Below are positions 8,473 through 17,307 of a stretch of DNA of 64,000 nucleotides, piece by piece. The translations under genes and the position numbers were made by a program. This DNA is from Micrococcaceae bacterium Sec5.8 (GTDB lineage Bacteria > Actinomycetota > Actinomycetes > Actinomycetales > Micrococcaceae). Under the pieces are notes generated by a model. It was not told the DNA's origin and made no database searches. It saw only the letters and a list, made by a program, of their open reading frames with translations. Within the stretch, counting starts at the first letter, position 1. Each line of letters begins with the position of its first letter. The stretch covers positions 3,162,001 through 3,226,000 of the forward strand of contig CP143429.1 in assembly GCA_039636775.1 (NCBI GenBank), read 5' to 3'.

Positions 8473-9363
8473 ATGGAAATTTCGGGGCCCGGGAGCCCGC
8501 CTTTCGCGGCGGCTGAGAGCAGCAACCGCAGCCTCGGCGCGTCCCTCGGGGAGGCCGCCGGCGGTGCAGCGGACGCCGCGGAGGCGGTGTCCAACACCGC
8601 GGCGCTCGACGTCGTCGCCCGGTCCGGCTTCGCAGTCATGGCGCTGCTGCATGTTGTGATCGGGGGGATCGCCGTAGCGCTGGTTCTTGGCGCCCCGGGC
8701 CAGGCGGATCCCACCGGCGCGATCGAACAGCTTGCGGCCAACCCCTGGGGGCCGGCCGTGATGTGGGCCGGCTTCACCGCGTGCGCGGGGCTCGCCCTGT
8801 GGCAGCTGAGCGAGGCGACCCTGCGGGCCCGGCACCTGGCGCGCCGGCAACGGCTCGGCAAGCTTGCGTCCTCCGGGTTCCTCAGCATTGGCTACGGCAG
8901 CGTGGGGCTCAGCTTCGCGGGTTTCGGGCTGGGCAACGGCGGTGACTCCGGCGACTCGACCCGGGACTTCAGCACCGCGCTGATCCGAAGCCCCTTCGGG
9001 GTCCCGGCGCTCATTGGGCTGGGACTGATCATCATGGGCATCGGGGTGTACTTCATCGTCAAAGGCGCGGGAAAGAAATTCAAGGAGGAGCTGCGCCACT
9101 TTGAGGGCACACACCGTGGCCGCCTGGTCAGCGGGCTGGGCGTGGCCGGCCACATCGCCAAAGGGGTAGCCCTGCTGCTGACGGGCTTGTTGTTTGTCAT
9201 CGCTGCTGCCACGAATGATCCCGCCTCGTCCACCGGCCTGGACGGCAGCCTCAAGGCTTTGAAGGACCATCCGTGGGGTCCCGTCCTCCTCCTGGCAATA
9301 GGCGCCGGCTTCATCGCCTACGGAGCGTTCGCGCTGGTCCGGGCACGCTTCGGCCGGATGTAG
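8473..9363 (+). CDS. DUF1206 domain integral membrane protein
   Basis: 296 residues from the ATG at 8473 (MEISGPGSPPFAAAESSNRS). The protein is built of three tandem units, each a pair of transmembrane segments. The units begin near ARSGFAVMALLHVVIGGIA, SSGFLSIGYGSVGLSFAGFG and VSGLGVAGHIAKGVALLLTG, and recurring Gly-Tyr/His and GxGF-type ends mark each repeat. This is the organisation of DUF1206 proteins, which have no established function. Its stop lies 15 bp from the convergent topoisomerase stop. Confidence 0.85.
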   Translation: MEISGPGSPPFAAAESSNRSLGASLGEAAGGAADAAEAVSNTAALDVVARSGFAVMALLHVVIGGIAVALVLGAPGQADPTGAIEQLAANPWGPAVMWAGFTACAGLALWQLSEATLRARHLARRQRLGKLASSGFLSIGYGSVGLSFAGFGLGNGGDSGDSTRDFSTALIRSPFGVPALIGLGLIIMGIGVYFIVKGAGKKFKEELRHFEGTHRGRLVSGLGVAGHIAKGVALLLTGLLFVIAAATNDPASSTGLDGSLKALKDHPWGPVLLLAIGAGFIAYGAFALVRARFGRM

Positions 9364-9378
9364 CGCACTGCCGTCCCG

Positions 9379-10368
9379 TCAGCGCAGCGGGACCACGTCC
9401 CCCTCGCGGTAGAGCAGGGCGCGGACCTCGGATTCGGCGGAGTCCAGCCGCTTCGGGTCGATGGTGTCCCCCGCCGCAAAGTGGTCCAGGAGCCGCGGAT
9501 CAACATAGCTCTTCCGGGCGATGGACGGCGTATTGCCAAGGACTTCGGACGCGTCCACCATGGCGCGGCTCACCGCGCGCTTGCGGGTGGAGACCTTGGG
9601 CTGCGGACCGCTCCGGGCCAGGCTGGCGGCCGCCGCCACCGTCCCCCTCAGGGTCCGGAAGTCCTTGGCCGTGAAGTCCTGGCCGGTGCGTTCTTTGACG
9701 TACTGGTTGATCTCGGAGCTGGACACCGGATGCCAGCGCCTGCCCGCCTTATAGGCCAACAGGCGGGCGTTGCCGCCCCGGCGCTTGAGTTGGCGCACGA
9801 CGGCGGCGAGGTCGGCGTCGTGCATCCGCGACTCCCAGGTCTTCCCGCTCTTGGCGGGGAAACTGAGGCGGAGCTCGTCCTTGTGCACCTTCACGTGGGC
9901 GCAGAGCAAGGTGGCGAGGCCGTGGCTGCCGTTCTCGTTGGTGTAGCGCTCCGAGCCGACCCGCAGCGAGCCGCTGTCCAGCATCCGAAAGGCAGCGCCC
10001 AGCACCCGCTCCCGGGTGAGGCCCTCGGAACGCAGGTCGAGGGTGACGCGCCGCCGCGCCGCCGGCAATGTTTCCGCGAGCTGGAGCGAACGGTCGAACT
10101 TCAGCCGGTCCTTCCGTTCCCGCCAGCCCGGGTGGTAGATGTACTGGCGCCGGCCCACGGCGTCCACCCCGGTGGCCTGGATGTGCCCGTTGTCGAACGG
10201 GGCAATCCAGACGTCGGTCCAGGCCGGCGGAATGCCGATGCCTTCGAGCCGCTCACGCACGGGCCCCGCGGCGAGGGTGGAACCGTCCAGGTCCTTGTAG
10301 CTGAAGCCTGTCCCGGAGGCGACGCGCCGGTAGCCGCGGCCGGACGCGTTACTGCGCCGGAGCCTCAC
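9379..10368 (-). CDS. DNA topoisomerase IB (eukaryotic/poxvirus type)
   Basis: A 329-residue type IB enzyme that relaxes supercoils through a 3'-phosphotyrosyl intermediate. The N-terminal domain holds PPAWTDVWIAPFDNGHIQAT. The catalytic core shows the first active-site arginine region (RVGSERYTNENGSHGLATL, about 137-154), a Lys-containing beta hairpin, the second Arg and helix in FTAKDFRTLRGTV (about 232-244), and the nucleophile Tyr288 in ARKSYVDPRLLD. Length and motif order match bacterial homologues, so it should be active. The gene is convergent with the DUF1206 gene and stands alone. Confidence 0.92.
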   Translation of the reverse strand: MRLRRSNASGRGYRRVASGTGFSYKDLDGSTLAAGPVRERLEGIGIPPAWTDVWIAPFDNGHIQATGVDAVGRRQYIYHPGWRERKDRLKFDRSLQLAETLPAARRRVTLDLRSEGLTRERVLGAAFRMLDSGSLRVGSERYTNENGSHGLATLLCAHVKVHKDELRLSFPAKSGKTWESRMHDADLAAVVRQLKRRGGNARLLAYKAGRRWHPVSSSEINQYVKERTGQDFTAKDFRTLRGTVAAAASLARSGPQPKVSTRKRAVSRAMVDASEVLGNTPSIARKSYVDPRLLDHFAAGDTIDPKRLDSAESEVRALLYREGDVVPLR

Positions 10369-10498
10369 CGGCGCAGCCCTGGTGCGGGGGCCCCTGCGGG
10401 AGTCTTCGGTGCGGGGGTCGGTGGCATGCGCAGCTCATCCATAACGATAAGCCTACTGACTAAACCCCCATTTTTCGCCACCCACAAACAACGCGGGC

Positions 10499-11953
10499 TC
10501 AGACTTCCGCGGCCACCCCGTCGCGGGAAATCTGGACCATGGCCCCGCGCGGAACCACCTTGATGCGTTCACGGTGCATGCCGGTGCCGGCACTTGCCTG
10601 TTCCCCCAGGGACCGCTCGTGCGCGTCCAGGGCCAGCCACCCCTCCCAGCTGGTGTATTGCACGCCGCGGTTTTCCAGCAGTTCGACGACGGCCTCCGGT
10701 GCGGGGGCCGCTGCCAGCGGGAGGTTTTGGCGGTCTCCGAGAAGGTGGGTGATGGTTTCGAGGGCGTCGCCCTTGGTGTGCCCGATCAGGCCGACCGGTC
10801 CGCGCTTGATCCAGCCGGTCGCGTAAATGCCCGGCACCTGGGTGCCCGAAGCGTCCAGAACCCGGCCGCCGTCGTTCGGGACCACACCTCTGATGTGGTC
10901 AAACTCGACCTCAGGCAGCGAGGACCCGAAGTAACCAATGGCGCGGTAGACGGCCTGGACCGGGTAGGCAACAAACTCCCCGGTGCCCCGCGCGTTGCCC
11001 GTCCCGTCCAATGCTGTGCGTTCGAACCTAATGCCGGCGACCTTGCCCGGGTGCGCGGGGTCAGCTGTTGTTTCTCCAACGATCTCGACCGGGCTGTGCA
11101 GGAAGTGCAGGTGCAGGCGGCGGGAGGCGGTGAACCCGGCGGGGTCCTCGGGCTGCCCGGCGATCCAGTTGGTCAGCGTGCCCACCATGGTCTTGGTCTG
11201 GTTGTTGCTCTGGATCTGGCGGTCCGATTCGGCGTCGAACTCGAAATCCTCGGCGTAGAGGATGATGTCGACGTCCTTGGAGTGGGACAGTTCCCGCAGT
11301 TCCAGCGGGGTGAACTTCACCTGGGCCGGGCCGCGCCGGCCGAAGACGTGCACGTCGGTGACCGGGGAGGATTTCAGGCCGGCGTAGACGTTGTCCGGAA
11401 TCTCGGAGACCAGGAGATCATCGGCGTGCTTGGAGAGCATGCGGGCGACGTCCAGGGCGACGTTGCCGTTGCCGATCACGGCGATCTCCCTGGCCTCCAG
11501 CGGCCAGTCGCGGGGGACGTCCGGGTGTCCGTCGTACCAGGAGACGAAGTCGGCGCCGCCGTAGGAGCCCTCGAGCTCGATGCCGGGAATGTTCAGGTCG
11601 GCGTCCTTGATGGCACCTGTGGCGAAAATGACGGCGTCGTAGTGGGTGCGGAGGTCCGCCAGGGACAGGTCGGTGCCGTAGTCCACGTTGCCGAAGAAGC
11701 GGATGTCGCCGCGGTCCAGGACCTTGTGCAGCGCGTTGACGATGCCCTTGATGCGCGGGTGGTCGGGCGCCACGCCGTAGCGGATGAGGCCGTAGGGTGC
11801 CGGGTACCGGTCGAAGAGGTCGATGCTGACGCTGAGCTCGCCGCTTTTGACGGCCTCGCTTTTGGTCAGGAGGTCCGCGGCGTAGACACCGGCGGGTCCG
11901 GAGCCAACGACGGCGATGCGCAGCGGGCGGGCGGTTCCTACGGGGGCGTTCAT
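10499..11953 (-). CDS. fprA: Ferredoxin/adrenodoxin-NADP reductase (FprA-type)
   Basis: 484 residues from the ATG at 11953. It has an FAD-binding Rossmann motif at the N-terminus (VVGSGPAGVYAAD) and an NADP-binding motif in the middle (VIGNGNVALDVARML). The C-terminal region contains YATGWIKRGPVGLIGHTKGD, characteristic of the adrenodoxin reductase family. It moves electrons between NADPH and ferredoxin. It is the last gene of the sulfur locus, 46 bp downstream of cysG. The ferredoxin-dependent sulfite reductase of the same locus needs this electron supply, so that is its most likely job here. Confidence 0.88.
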   Translation of the reverse strand: MNAPVGTARPLRIAVVGSGPAGVYAADLLTKSEAVKSGELSVSIDLFDRYPAPYGLIRYGVAPDHPRIKGIVNALHKVLDRGDIRFFGNVDYGTDLSLADLRTHYDAVIFATGAIKDADLNIPGIELEGSYGGADFVSWYDGHPDVPRDWPLEAREIAVIGNGNVALDVARMLSKHADDLLVSEIPDNVYAGLKSSPVTDVHVFGRRGPAQVKFTPLELRELSHSKDVDIILYAEDFEFDAESDRQIQSNNQTKTMVGTLTNWIAGQPEDPAGFTASRRLHLHFLHSPVEIVGETTADPAHPGKVAGIRFERTALDGTGNARGTGEFVAYPVQAVYRAIGYFGSSLPEVEFDHIRGVVPNDGGRVLDASGTQVPGIYATGWIKRGPVGLIGHTKGDALETITHLLGDRQNLPLAAAPAPEAVVELLENRGVQYTSWEGWLALDAHERSLGEQASAGTGMHRERIKVVPRGAMVQISRDGVAAEV

Positions 11954-11999
11954 TGACACGGCTGTGTTCCTTTGGTTCGATCCGGTACTGCGGGTGGAG

Positions 12000-13262
12000 C
12001 TAGCGGGCGGGGACGCGCGGGGCGTTCGGGGAGGTGGTGCCGTAATCCGCGGTCTTGAAATGTGGCGGCGCGTACGGGCTGACGCGGACCACGTCACCGA
12101 TTACGATCACGGCGGGGTTCGCGACGCCTGCAGCCTCCGCCTGGTCCGCGATGGTCCCGAGCGTTCCGATGGTCACCCGCTGGTTCGGCAGGTAGCCATT
12201 CTCTACGATGCCAACAGGCGTCCCCGCTGGCAAACCGGCGCGTCCCAGCGAGGCCGTGGAACCGCGCAACTGGCCTACGCCCATGAGCAGGATCACGGTG
12301 TGGTCTGCGCGGGCGGGGACCTCGGCGAGCTCCTCGTGGCCCGTCACCACGCTGAACCCCTTGGCGAGGCCGCGGTGCGTCACCGGGATGCCGGCGGCGG
12401 CCGGTACCGAGGTCGCCGACGTCACGCCGGAGACCACTTCGACCTCGACGCCGTGCTGCCGGCAGAACTCCGCCTCCTCGCCGCCGCGGCCCAGGACGTA
12501 TGGGTCGCCGCCCTTGAGCCGGACCACCCGGTGGCCCTGCAGGGCTTCCTCGACCAGGATGCGGTTGATCTCGGCTTGCGGCACAGGGTGGTGGCCGGGG
12601 GTTTTCCCGACCTCAATGATGCGGACATCGGGCGCCAGTTCGGCCAGCAGCGCCCGCGGCCCGAGGCGGTCGGTGACGACGACGTCGGCCTGGCCCAGGA
12701 GCCTCCGGCCGCGGACTGTAATGAGCCCCGAGTCACCGGGGCCGCCGCCAACGAGGGCTACGGTGCCGGCGCCGGACTCCCCCCGGCGCCGGCGCAGCGG
12801 CAGGTCACCGGTTTCCAAGGCGGTGGCGACGGCGTCGCGCAGGGCCATGGCGCGGCGCGGGTCTCCCCCGGCGTTCACCGCTATCTTGATGTCGTCCACG
12901 ACAGCGACGGCCGGCGTCCAGGCGGCGGAGGCCTCGTGGTCGGAGGCGTTGACACACCAGATGCGCTGCGCCTCGGCGTCGGCGGAAACCTGGGCGTCAA
13001 CAGCCGGATTGCCGGTGGCGGTCTGAACGAACCAGGCGCCGTGGACGTCCGACGTGCGGTAGGCGCGCGGTTCCCAGGCAAGGAGCCCGGCGCCGGAAAG
13101 CCCGGTCAGGGCGGGGCAGGCCAGGGGGGCGACGACGGTGACGCGGGCGCCGGCGTCGAGCAGTCCCTTCGCACGGCGCGCGGCGACCGGTCCGCCGCCG
13201 ACCACCAGCACGGGGCGGCCGAGGAGGCGCAGGGCCGTGGGGTAGATGTCCTGGATTGCCAT
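12000..13262 (-). CDS. cysG: Bifunctional siroheme synthase: precorrin-2 dehydrogenase and uroporphyrinogen-III methyltransferase
   Basis: 420 residues from the ATG at 13262. The N-terminal part (about 1-150) has the NAD-binding motif VVGGGPVAARRAKGLL of precorrin-2 dehydrogenase. The C-terminal part (about 170-410) is a SUMT domain with VALVGGGPGDSGLIT, RLKGGDPYVLGRGGEEAEF and VVSGVTSATSVPAAAGIPVTHRG. It makes sirohydrochlorin from uroporphyrinogen III. Iron is presumably inserted by the separate chelatase encoded at 22.2 kb. It has its own promoter with the operator pair shared by ssuA and sirA, and fprA follows it. Confidence 0.9.
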   Translation of the reverse strand: MAIQDIYPTALRLLGRPVLVVGGGPVAARRAKGLLDAGARVTVVAPLACPALTGLSGAGLLAWEPRAYRTSDVHGAWFVQTATGNPAVDAQVSADAEAQRIWCVNASDHEASAAWTPAVAVVDDIKIAVNAGGDPRRAMALRDAVATALETGDLPLRRRRGESGAGTVALVGGGPGDSGLITVRGRRLLGQADVVVTDRLGPRALLAELAPDVRIIEVGKTPGHHPVPQAEINRILVEEALQGHRVVRLKGGDPYVLGRGGEEAEFCRQHGVEVEVVSGVTSATSVPAAAGIPVTHRGLAKGFSVVTGHEELAEVPARADHTVILLMGVGQLRGSTASLGRAGLPAGTPVGIVENGYLPNQRVTIGTLGTIADQAEAAGVANPAVIVIGDVVRVSPYAPPHFKTADYGTTSPNAPRVPAR

Positions 13263-13268
13263 GCATCG

Positions 13269-13340
13269 ACGATAGGGCGGCGCCGGATGGCGGAACAACG
13301 CCGCGGAAACACCAGTTCACGCGGGGTAACGCCGCGTCAC
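13269..13340 (-). promoter_or_regulatory. cysG promoter with two tandem operator repeats
   Basis: Read on the minus strand: distal repeat GTGACGCGGCGTTAC (13326-13340), proximal repeat GTGAACTGGTGTTTC (13306-13320), a 7-bp gap, -35 TTGTTC (13293-13298), an 18-bp spacer and -10 TATCGT (13269-13274). Transcription would start almost at the ATG. The same arrangement with the same spacing precedes ssuA and sirA. Confidence 0.65.
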
Positions 13341-13440
13341 ATAGGGGCCGGGCCGTCGCGGGCGGGTGCATGGCGGCATCGAGATCCTGGGTCCCCCGCC
13401 CTTCGATTAACGGCCCGGGCGCCGCCGCGTAGCACGGTGC

Positions 13441-14376
13441 CTAGCGGGTGCCGCCCGCGAGAAGGCCCCGGCGGCGGAGCAGCCGCTTTTCGATTGGACC
13501 GAACACCAGCAGCTCGATCAGGATGCCGACGGCGAGAATCAGCAGGATCGCGGACATCACGATGGTCATGTCAGACAGGTCACGGCCCTGGTTCAGCATG
13601 GAGCCCAGGCCAAAGCCGATGGTGCCGCCGACGGCGATGATTTCCGCTGCCATCAGGGAGCGCCAGGAGAAGGCCCAGCCTTGTTTGAGGCCGCTCAGGT
13701 ACCCGGGCAGCGCGGCGGGGAGGATGATCTGGAGCGCCAGCTGCACCCGGGAGGCGCCGAGAACCGTCCCGACGCTGCGATACTGCGGCGGGATCTGGTC
13801 CACGCCGGAGATCAGCCCGTTGATGATCGATGGGATGGCGCCCATGAACACCACGAAGTACACGGTGGCGTCGGTGAGGCCGAACCAGATAATGGCGGCC
13901 GGCACCCAGGCCACGGAGGGCAGGACCTGCAGCCCGGAGATCAGCGGCCCGAACGCGCGGCGCAGCGGGGCGACCTGCGCCAGCACGAGTCCGATCGGCG
14001 TGGCGATGGCCGCGCTGATCAGGAATCCCGCCAGTCCGCGCTGCAGGGAGGTCCACACCGCTTCCTGCAGCTTTGCCTCCGCCCACATGTGACCGAACTG
14101 GGCCGCCACCTCCAGCGGTCCGGGCACCAGATCCTGGCGTTTGAAGCCCAGGGAGACGTACGCCTGCCAGATCAGGATGAGGACGGCGATCGCCGCCACG
14201 GGCAGCAGGATCCGGCTCCAGTCGACCCGCGCTTTGTGAGCGGCGCTGGATTGCAGCGAGTCCAGTCCGGCTTCGAGCTCGCGGAGGTCGGCCGGGCCGC
14301 CGGAGGACCTGGTCTGAGCCGCGGTGGGGAGGCCGGTTTCGCCGGCCTCCGCGAGGAACGTGGGTCTACTGGGCAT
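13441..14376 (-). CDS. ssuC: ABC transporter permease, sulfonate/nitrate/taurine type
   Basis: A 311-residue inner-membrane subunit of the SsuC/TauC family. A cytoplasmic N-terminus of about 60 residues precedes roughly six membrane segments. The EAA loop (SVGTVLGASRVQLALQIILP) that contacts the ATPase is intact. Its start overlaps the end of the ATPase gene by 11 bp. The three-gene importer sits inside a sulfur assimilation locus, so sulfonate or a related organosulfur compound is more likely than nitrate. Sulfate itself cannot be excluded, because no CysTWA-type importer is present in the window. Confidence 0.85.
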   Translation of the reverse strand: MPSRPTFLAEAGETGLPTAAQTRSSGGPADLRELEAGLDSLQSSAAHKARVDWSRILLPVAAIAVLILIWQAYVSLGFKRQDLVPGPLEVAAQFGHMWAEAKLQEAVWTSLQRGLAGFLISAAIATPIGLVLAQVAPLRRAFGPLISGLQVLPSVAWVPAAIIWFGLTDATVYFVVFMGAIPSIINGLISGVDQIPPQYRSVGTVLGASRVQLALQIILPAALPGYLSGLKQGWAFSWRSLMAAEIIAVGGTIGFGLGSMLNQGRDLSDMTIVMSAILLILAVGILIELLVFGPIEKRLLRRRGLLAGGTR

Positions 14377-15091
14377 GGCGGCGGATCTCCTCGCGAAGCC
14401 GGGCGGTAATGGCAGCGGTGAGCTGGCCGGCCAGGCCGGCGTCTGTGCGGTGTTCCTCGGAGACGGGCCATTCGCGCACTACGCGTCCGGGCCGGGAGGA
14501 GAGCAGCAGGACGCGCTGGCCCAGCCGGACGGCTTCACGGACATTGTGCGTGACAAAAACGATGGTCCTGCCCGTTTCCTTCCAGATCCGCTCCAGCTCA
14601 TCGTGCAGCAGGTCGCGGGTGATCGCATCCAGGGCAGCGAACGGCTCGTCCATCAGGAGCAGCTGGCGGTCCTGGGCGAGTGAGCGGGCCAGCGCCACCC
14701 GCTGGCGCATACCGCCGGAAAGCTCGTGCGGGCGTTTGGCCCCCGCGCCGCCCAGATGCACCAGGTCCAGGAGGTCACCGGCCTTCGCCCGGCGCTCCGC
14801 TTTCCCCACCCCCCGCAGTTTCAGCGCGAGCTCGATGTTCTCGCGCGCGGTCAGCCAGGGGAACAGCGCCGCGTCCTGGAACATGAAGGCGGCGCCGTCG
14901 CTGGGGACCTCCAGGGCGCCCGACGTCGGTGCTTCCAGCCCCGCCATGATGTTCAGCAGCGTGGACTTGCCGCAGCCGGATGCGCCGAGCAGGGCCACGA
15001 ACTCGCCCTGCCCGATGCGGGCGTTGACGTCCTCCAGCACCGGGGCGCCGTCGCCGAAGCGCTTTCCCAGATTTTCCAGTACGACTGGCAT
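14366..15091 (-). CDS. ssuB: ABC transporter ATP-binding protein, sulfonate/nitrate/taurine type
   Basis: 241 residues with a complete nucleotide-binding domain: Walker A GASGCGKSTLL, Q-loop FMFQDAALFPWLTARENI, signature HELSGGMRQRVALARSLAQD and Walker B LLLMDEPFAALD, with the switch histidine in VFVTHNVREAV. The FxALDxxTR region is typical of the NitT/TauT group. It lies 10 bp downstream of the binding-protein gene and overlaps the permease gene, so it is clearly one operon. Confidence 0.88.
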   Translation of the reverse strand: MPVVLENLGKRFGDGAPVLEDVNARIGQGEFVALLGASGCGKSTLLNIMAGLEAPTSGALEVPSDGAAFMFQDAALFPWLTARENIELALKLRGVGKAERRAKAGDLLDLVHLGGAGAKRPHELSGGMRQRVALARSLAQDRQLLLMDEPFAALDAITRDLLHDELERIWKETGRTIVFVTHNVREAVRLGQRVLLLSSRPGRVVREWPVSEEHRTDAGLAGQLTAAITARLREEIRRHAQ

Positions 15092-15101
15092 GGTTACGTC
15101 C

Positions 15102-16322
15102 TCACTGGTTGGCGGTGCTGGCGGCGGGAACAGGCTGGTCCTTGCCCAGCCCCTGCGCCGGGATCCTGGTCCCGGCGGAAACGCTCAGGACACTGTTCAG
15201 GGCCGTGAGGTCGAAAAGGCCGTTGATGTCCGCCTGGGTGGTGGTTCCTGCATTCACCCCGTCCCGGAGCAGCTTCGGAAAGGTACCGGCGAGAGGGTCT
15301 GCGGTGAAAACGATGTTCTGAAGCGACCGGTCGATCACGTCCGCCGGCAGCGCGGCACCGGCTGATTCCTTGAGGGCGGCGTTGAGGACCGCGGACTTCT
15401 CCGCCGCCGGGGCGGCGGTGAGCCAGTCCACGGATTCGATATGGCCCTTCAGCAGAGCCTGGACCGTGGAAGGGTGCGCGGCAGCGAACTTCTTGTTGAC
15501 GATCAGAACAGTGGTGGTGAACTCGCCCTTGTCCCACAGGTCCTTTTCATCGACGAGGACTTTCGCCCCGGCCTGCAGGACGAGCCGGGAGGCCCAGGGT
15601 TCCGGGAGCCACGCGCCGTCGAGCTTGCCGTCCTGGAACAGCTTCAGGGTCTGGGCGTTGTCGGTGGGGTTGATGGCGACGTCGCCGCTGCCGTCGGTGT
15701 TGACTTTGAAGCCCTGCCTGCCCAGCCAGGCGCGGAGTGCCACGTCCTGGGTACCGCCGAGCTGCGGCGTCGCCAGCTTCTTGCCCCTGAGGTCTGCTGC
15801 CGAGGCGATCCCGGCCTTGACCACCAGCTGCGCTCCGCCGGAGGCGGCACCGGCGATGATGCTGACCGATTCGCCGTGGCTCTTGACGTAGGAGTTGATG
15901 GCCGGGTTGGGGCCGATATATGTGGCGTCGAGCGCACCGGCGTTGAGCGCCTCGATTGCGGCCGGACCGGCGTTGAAAACCTGGGTGCTGAGCTTGGTCC
16001 CGCCGAGGCTCTTGGCGATCAGGCCTTGGCTGACCCCGACGAGCGCCGGGGCGTGGGTGATGTTGCCGAAGTAGCCGAGTTTGAGTTCAGCGGCCGGGGT
16101 CTGGACACTGGCGGCCGGCACGGTGTCCTCGTTGGGAGACGCTGTCGAGGCCACGGCCGCGCCGACGCCGATCAACAGCACCAGGCCGGCTGCCAGGCTG
16201 ATTTCCAGGGTGTGCTTGCGGGTGGGCCTGGCGGGTGCGCCGGCGACGATGCGGGTGGTTCCAGGCTGGCGGCCGGCGCCCGGGCCGGGGGTCGGAGGTA
16301 CAGGGGTGGATGGCATGGACAT
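15102..16322 (-). CDS. ssuA: ABC transporter substrate-binding protein, aliphatic sulfonate type
   Basis: 406 residues from the ATG at 16322, preceded by GGTGAAC as ribosome-binding site. The mature part has the SsuA/TauA fold signatures: KLGYFGNITHAPALVGVSQG, AIEALNAGALDATYIGPNPA and DGAWLPEPWASRLV. The N-terminus is unusual. A 37-residue Pro/Arg-rich cytoplasmic-looking stretch precedes a single hydrophobic segment (ISLAAGLVLLIGVGAAVAS, about 41-59), and there is no lipobox cysteine. It therefore seems to be held by an uncleaved or AxA-cleaved helix rather than as a lipoprotein. It is the first gene of the importer operon. Confidence 0.85.
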   Translation of the reverse strand: MSMPSTPVPPTPGPGAGRQPGTTRIVAGAPARPTRKHTLEISLAAGLVLLIGVGAAVASTASPNEDTVPAASVQTPAAELKLGYFGNITHAPALVGVSQGLIAKSLGGTKLSTQVFNAGPAAIEALNAGALDATYIGPNPAINSYVKSHGESVSIIAGAASGGAQLVVKAGIASAADLRGKKLATPQLGGTQDVALRAWLGRQGFKVNTDGSGDVAINPTDNAQTLKLFQDGKLDGAWLPEPWASRLVLQAGAKVLVDEKDLWDKGEFTTTVLIVNKKFAAAHPSTVQALLKGHIESVDWLTAAPAAEKSAVLNAALKESAGAALPADVIDRSLQNIVFTADPLAGTFPKLLRDGVNAGTTTQADINGLFDLTALNSVLSVSAGTRIPAQGLGKDQPVPAASTANQ

Positions 16323-16328
16323 TCGTTC

Positions 16329-16400
16329 ACCATAGGGAGCGTCAGGAGCCGGGTTCAATGGCCGGGAAACCGTGGGTCACAAGGGTTCACGCGACGTCAT
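16329..16400 (-). promoter_or_regulatory. ssuA promoter with two tandem operator repeats
   Basis: On the minus strand: distal repeat ATGACGTCGCGTGAA (16386-16400), proximal repeat GTGACCCACGGTTTC (16366-16380), a 7-bp gap, -35 TTGAAC (16353-16358), an 18-bp spacer and -10 TATGGT (16329-16334). It matches the cysG and sirA promoters in spacing. The position just upstream of -35 suggests an activator. Confidence 0.68.
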
Positions 16401-16463
16401 ATTCCGCGCGTTTGCGGACCTGTGACCGTTCCGCCGCGAGAGTGCGGGCTTCCGCCGGGGCGT

Positions 16464-17264
16464 TCAACCGAGCCCTTCGAAGATGTCAGCGAGCAACGGT
16501 TCACCGACGGTTCTGACCGGCCAGGCCATCACATAGGACTCCCGGCCGAGCACGCGCAGCTGTTGTTCCCTGGACAGGGTCCGGGCAAAAAGGACGTGCC
16601 GCTGGCTGCGGTGCTCCAGCAAGCCTGCGAGCACCTGCGCGGCCACGGACCGGGTGTCCACTTCGACTCCGATGGCTTGGTCCGGAACGGGGCGAAGGTG
16701 GTAAATCTGCCCGGGGTTCCAGGGGTCCAGCCCATGCTCGCGCCGTGCCGTGTTCCACCGAAGAAACGTTGATTCGCGCAGGCCGCCGTGCAGTAACCGT
16801 TCCATGCCCGGAACGCCCTCCTCGCGAAGCCGGGTGAAGGCCGCGTCGGTTGCCCGGCCAACCGCGATGTGGTCGGGGTGCCCTGTTATTCCGTCCGGGC
16901 CGAAGGTACACACCACCCGCGGCCGCTCCGCTCGCAGGATGGCGGAGATTCTCTCCGCGAGGTCCTCGAAAGGCACGGCTGACAGTCCTCCGTCCGGGTA
17001 GCGGAGCCATTCATGGCGCTCCGGTGGACGCCCGTGTGCCTGCCAGGCCGCTTCATCCTCTCGACGCCGGAGCTCCCCCAAAGTCTCGGTCGTGGCTTCG
17101 ATCCCCGGGGCGATTTCGCCGGCTTCGCCGTCCGTCGCATGAACCAGGAGGTAGCGGAAGTTGGGATTGAGCGCATGGAGGGCCACTGTGCCCGCCATTC
17201 CGTAGGCGTCATCATCGGGGTGCGCCACGACAAGAGCGACGGACAGATCGGATTCGGGATTCAT
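16464..17264 (-). CDS. PIG-L (LmbE-like) deacetylase
   Basis: 266 residues of the zinc-dependent N-acetylglucosaminyl deacetylase family that includes MshB and Mca of mycothiol metabolism. The metal motif is AHPDDD (His15, Asp18), with the last acidic residue Asp instead of the usual Glu. The second metal histidine is in TGHPDHIAVGRA. Substrate is unknown. It lies 43 bp downstream of cysN on the same strand, at the end of the sirA-cysHDN series. It may therefore be co-transcribed and act on a thiol or sugar-thiol, but that is only inference. Confidence 0.83.
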   Translation of the reverse strand: MNPESDLSVALVVAHPDDDAYGMAGTVALHALNPNFRYLLVHATDGEAGEIAPGIEATTETLGELRRREDEAAWQAHGRPPERHEWLRYPDGGLSAVPFEDLAERISAILRAERPRVVCTFGPDGITGHPDHIAVGRATDAAFTRLREEGVPGMERLLHGGLRESTFLRWNTARREHGLDPWNPGQIYHLRPVPDQAIGVEVDTRSVAAQVLAGLLEHRSQRHVLFARTLSREQQLRVLGRESYVMAWPVRTVGEPLLADIFEGLG

Positions 17265-17307
17265 GACCCCGGTATAGCAGCGTCCAACTGGCCGATCAAC
17301 GGGCAGC

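Noticed and set aside
10369..10498. Gene between fprA and topoisomerase IB
   Set aside because: No frame with a start, ribosome-binding site and plausible composition; a short AT-rich segment around 10440-10490 probably holds the topoisomerase promoter.
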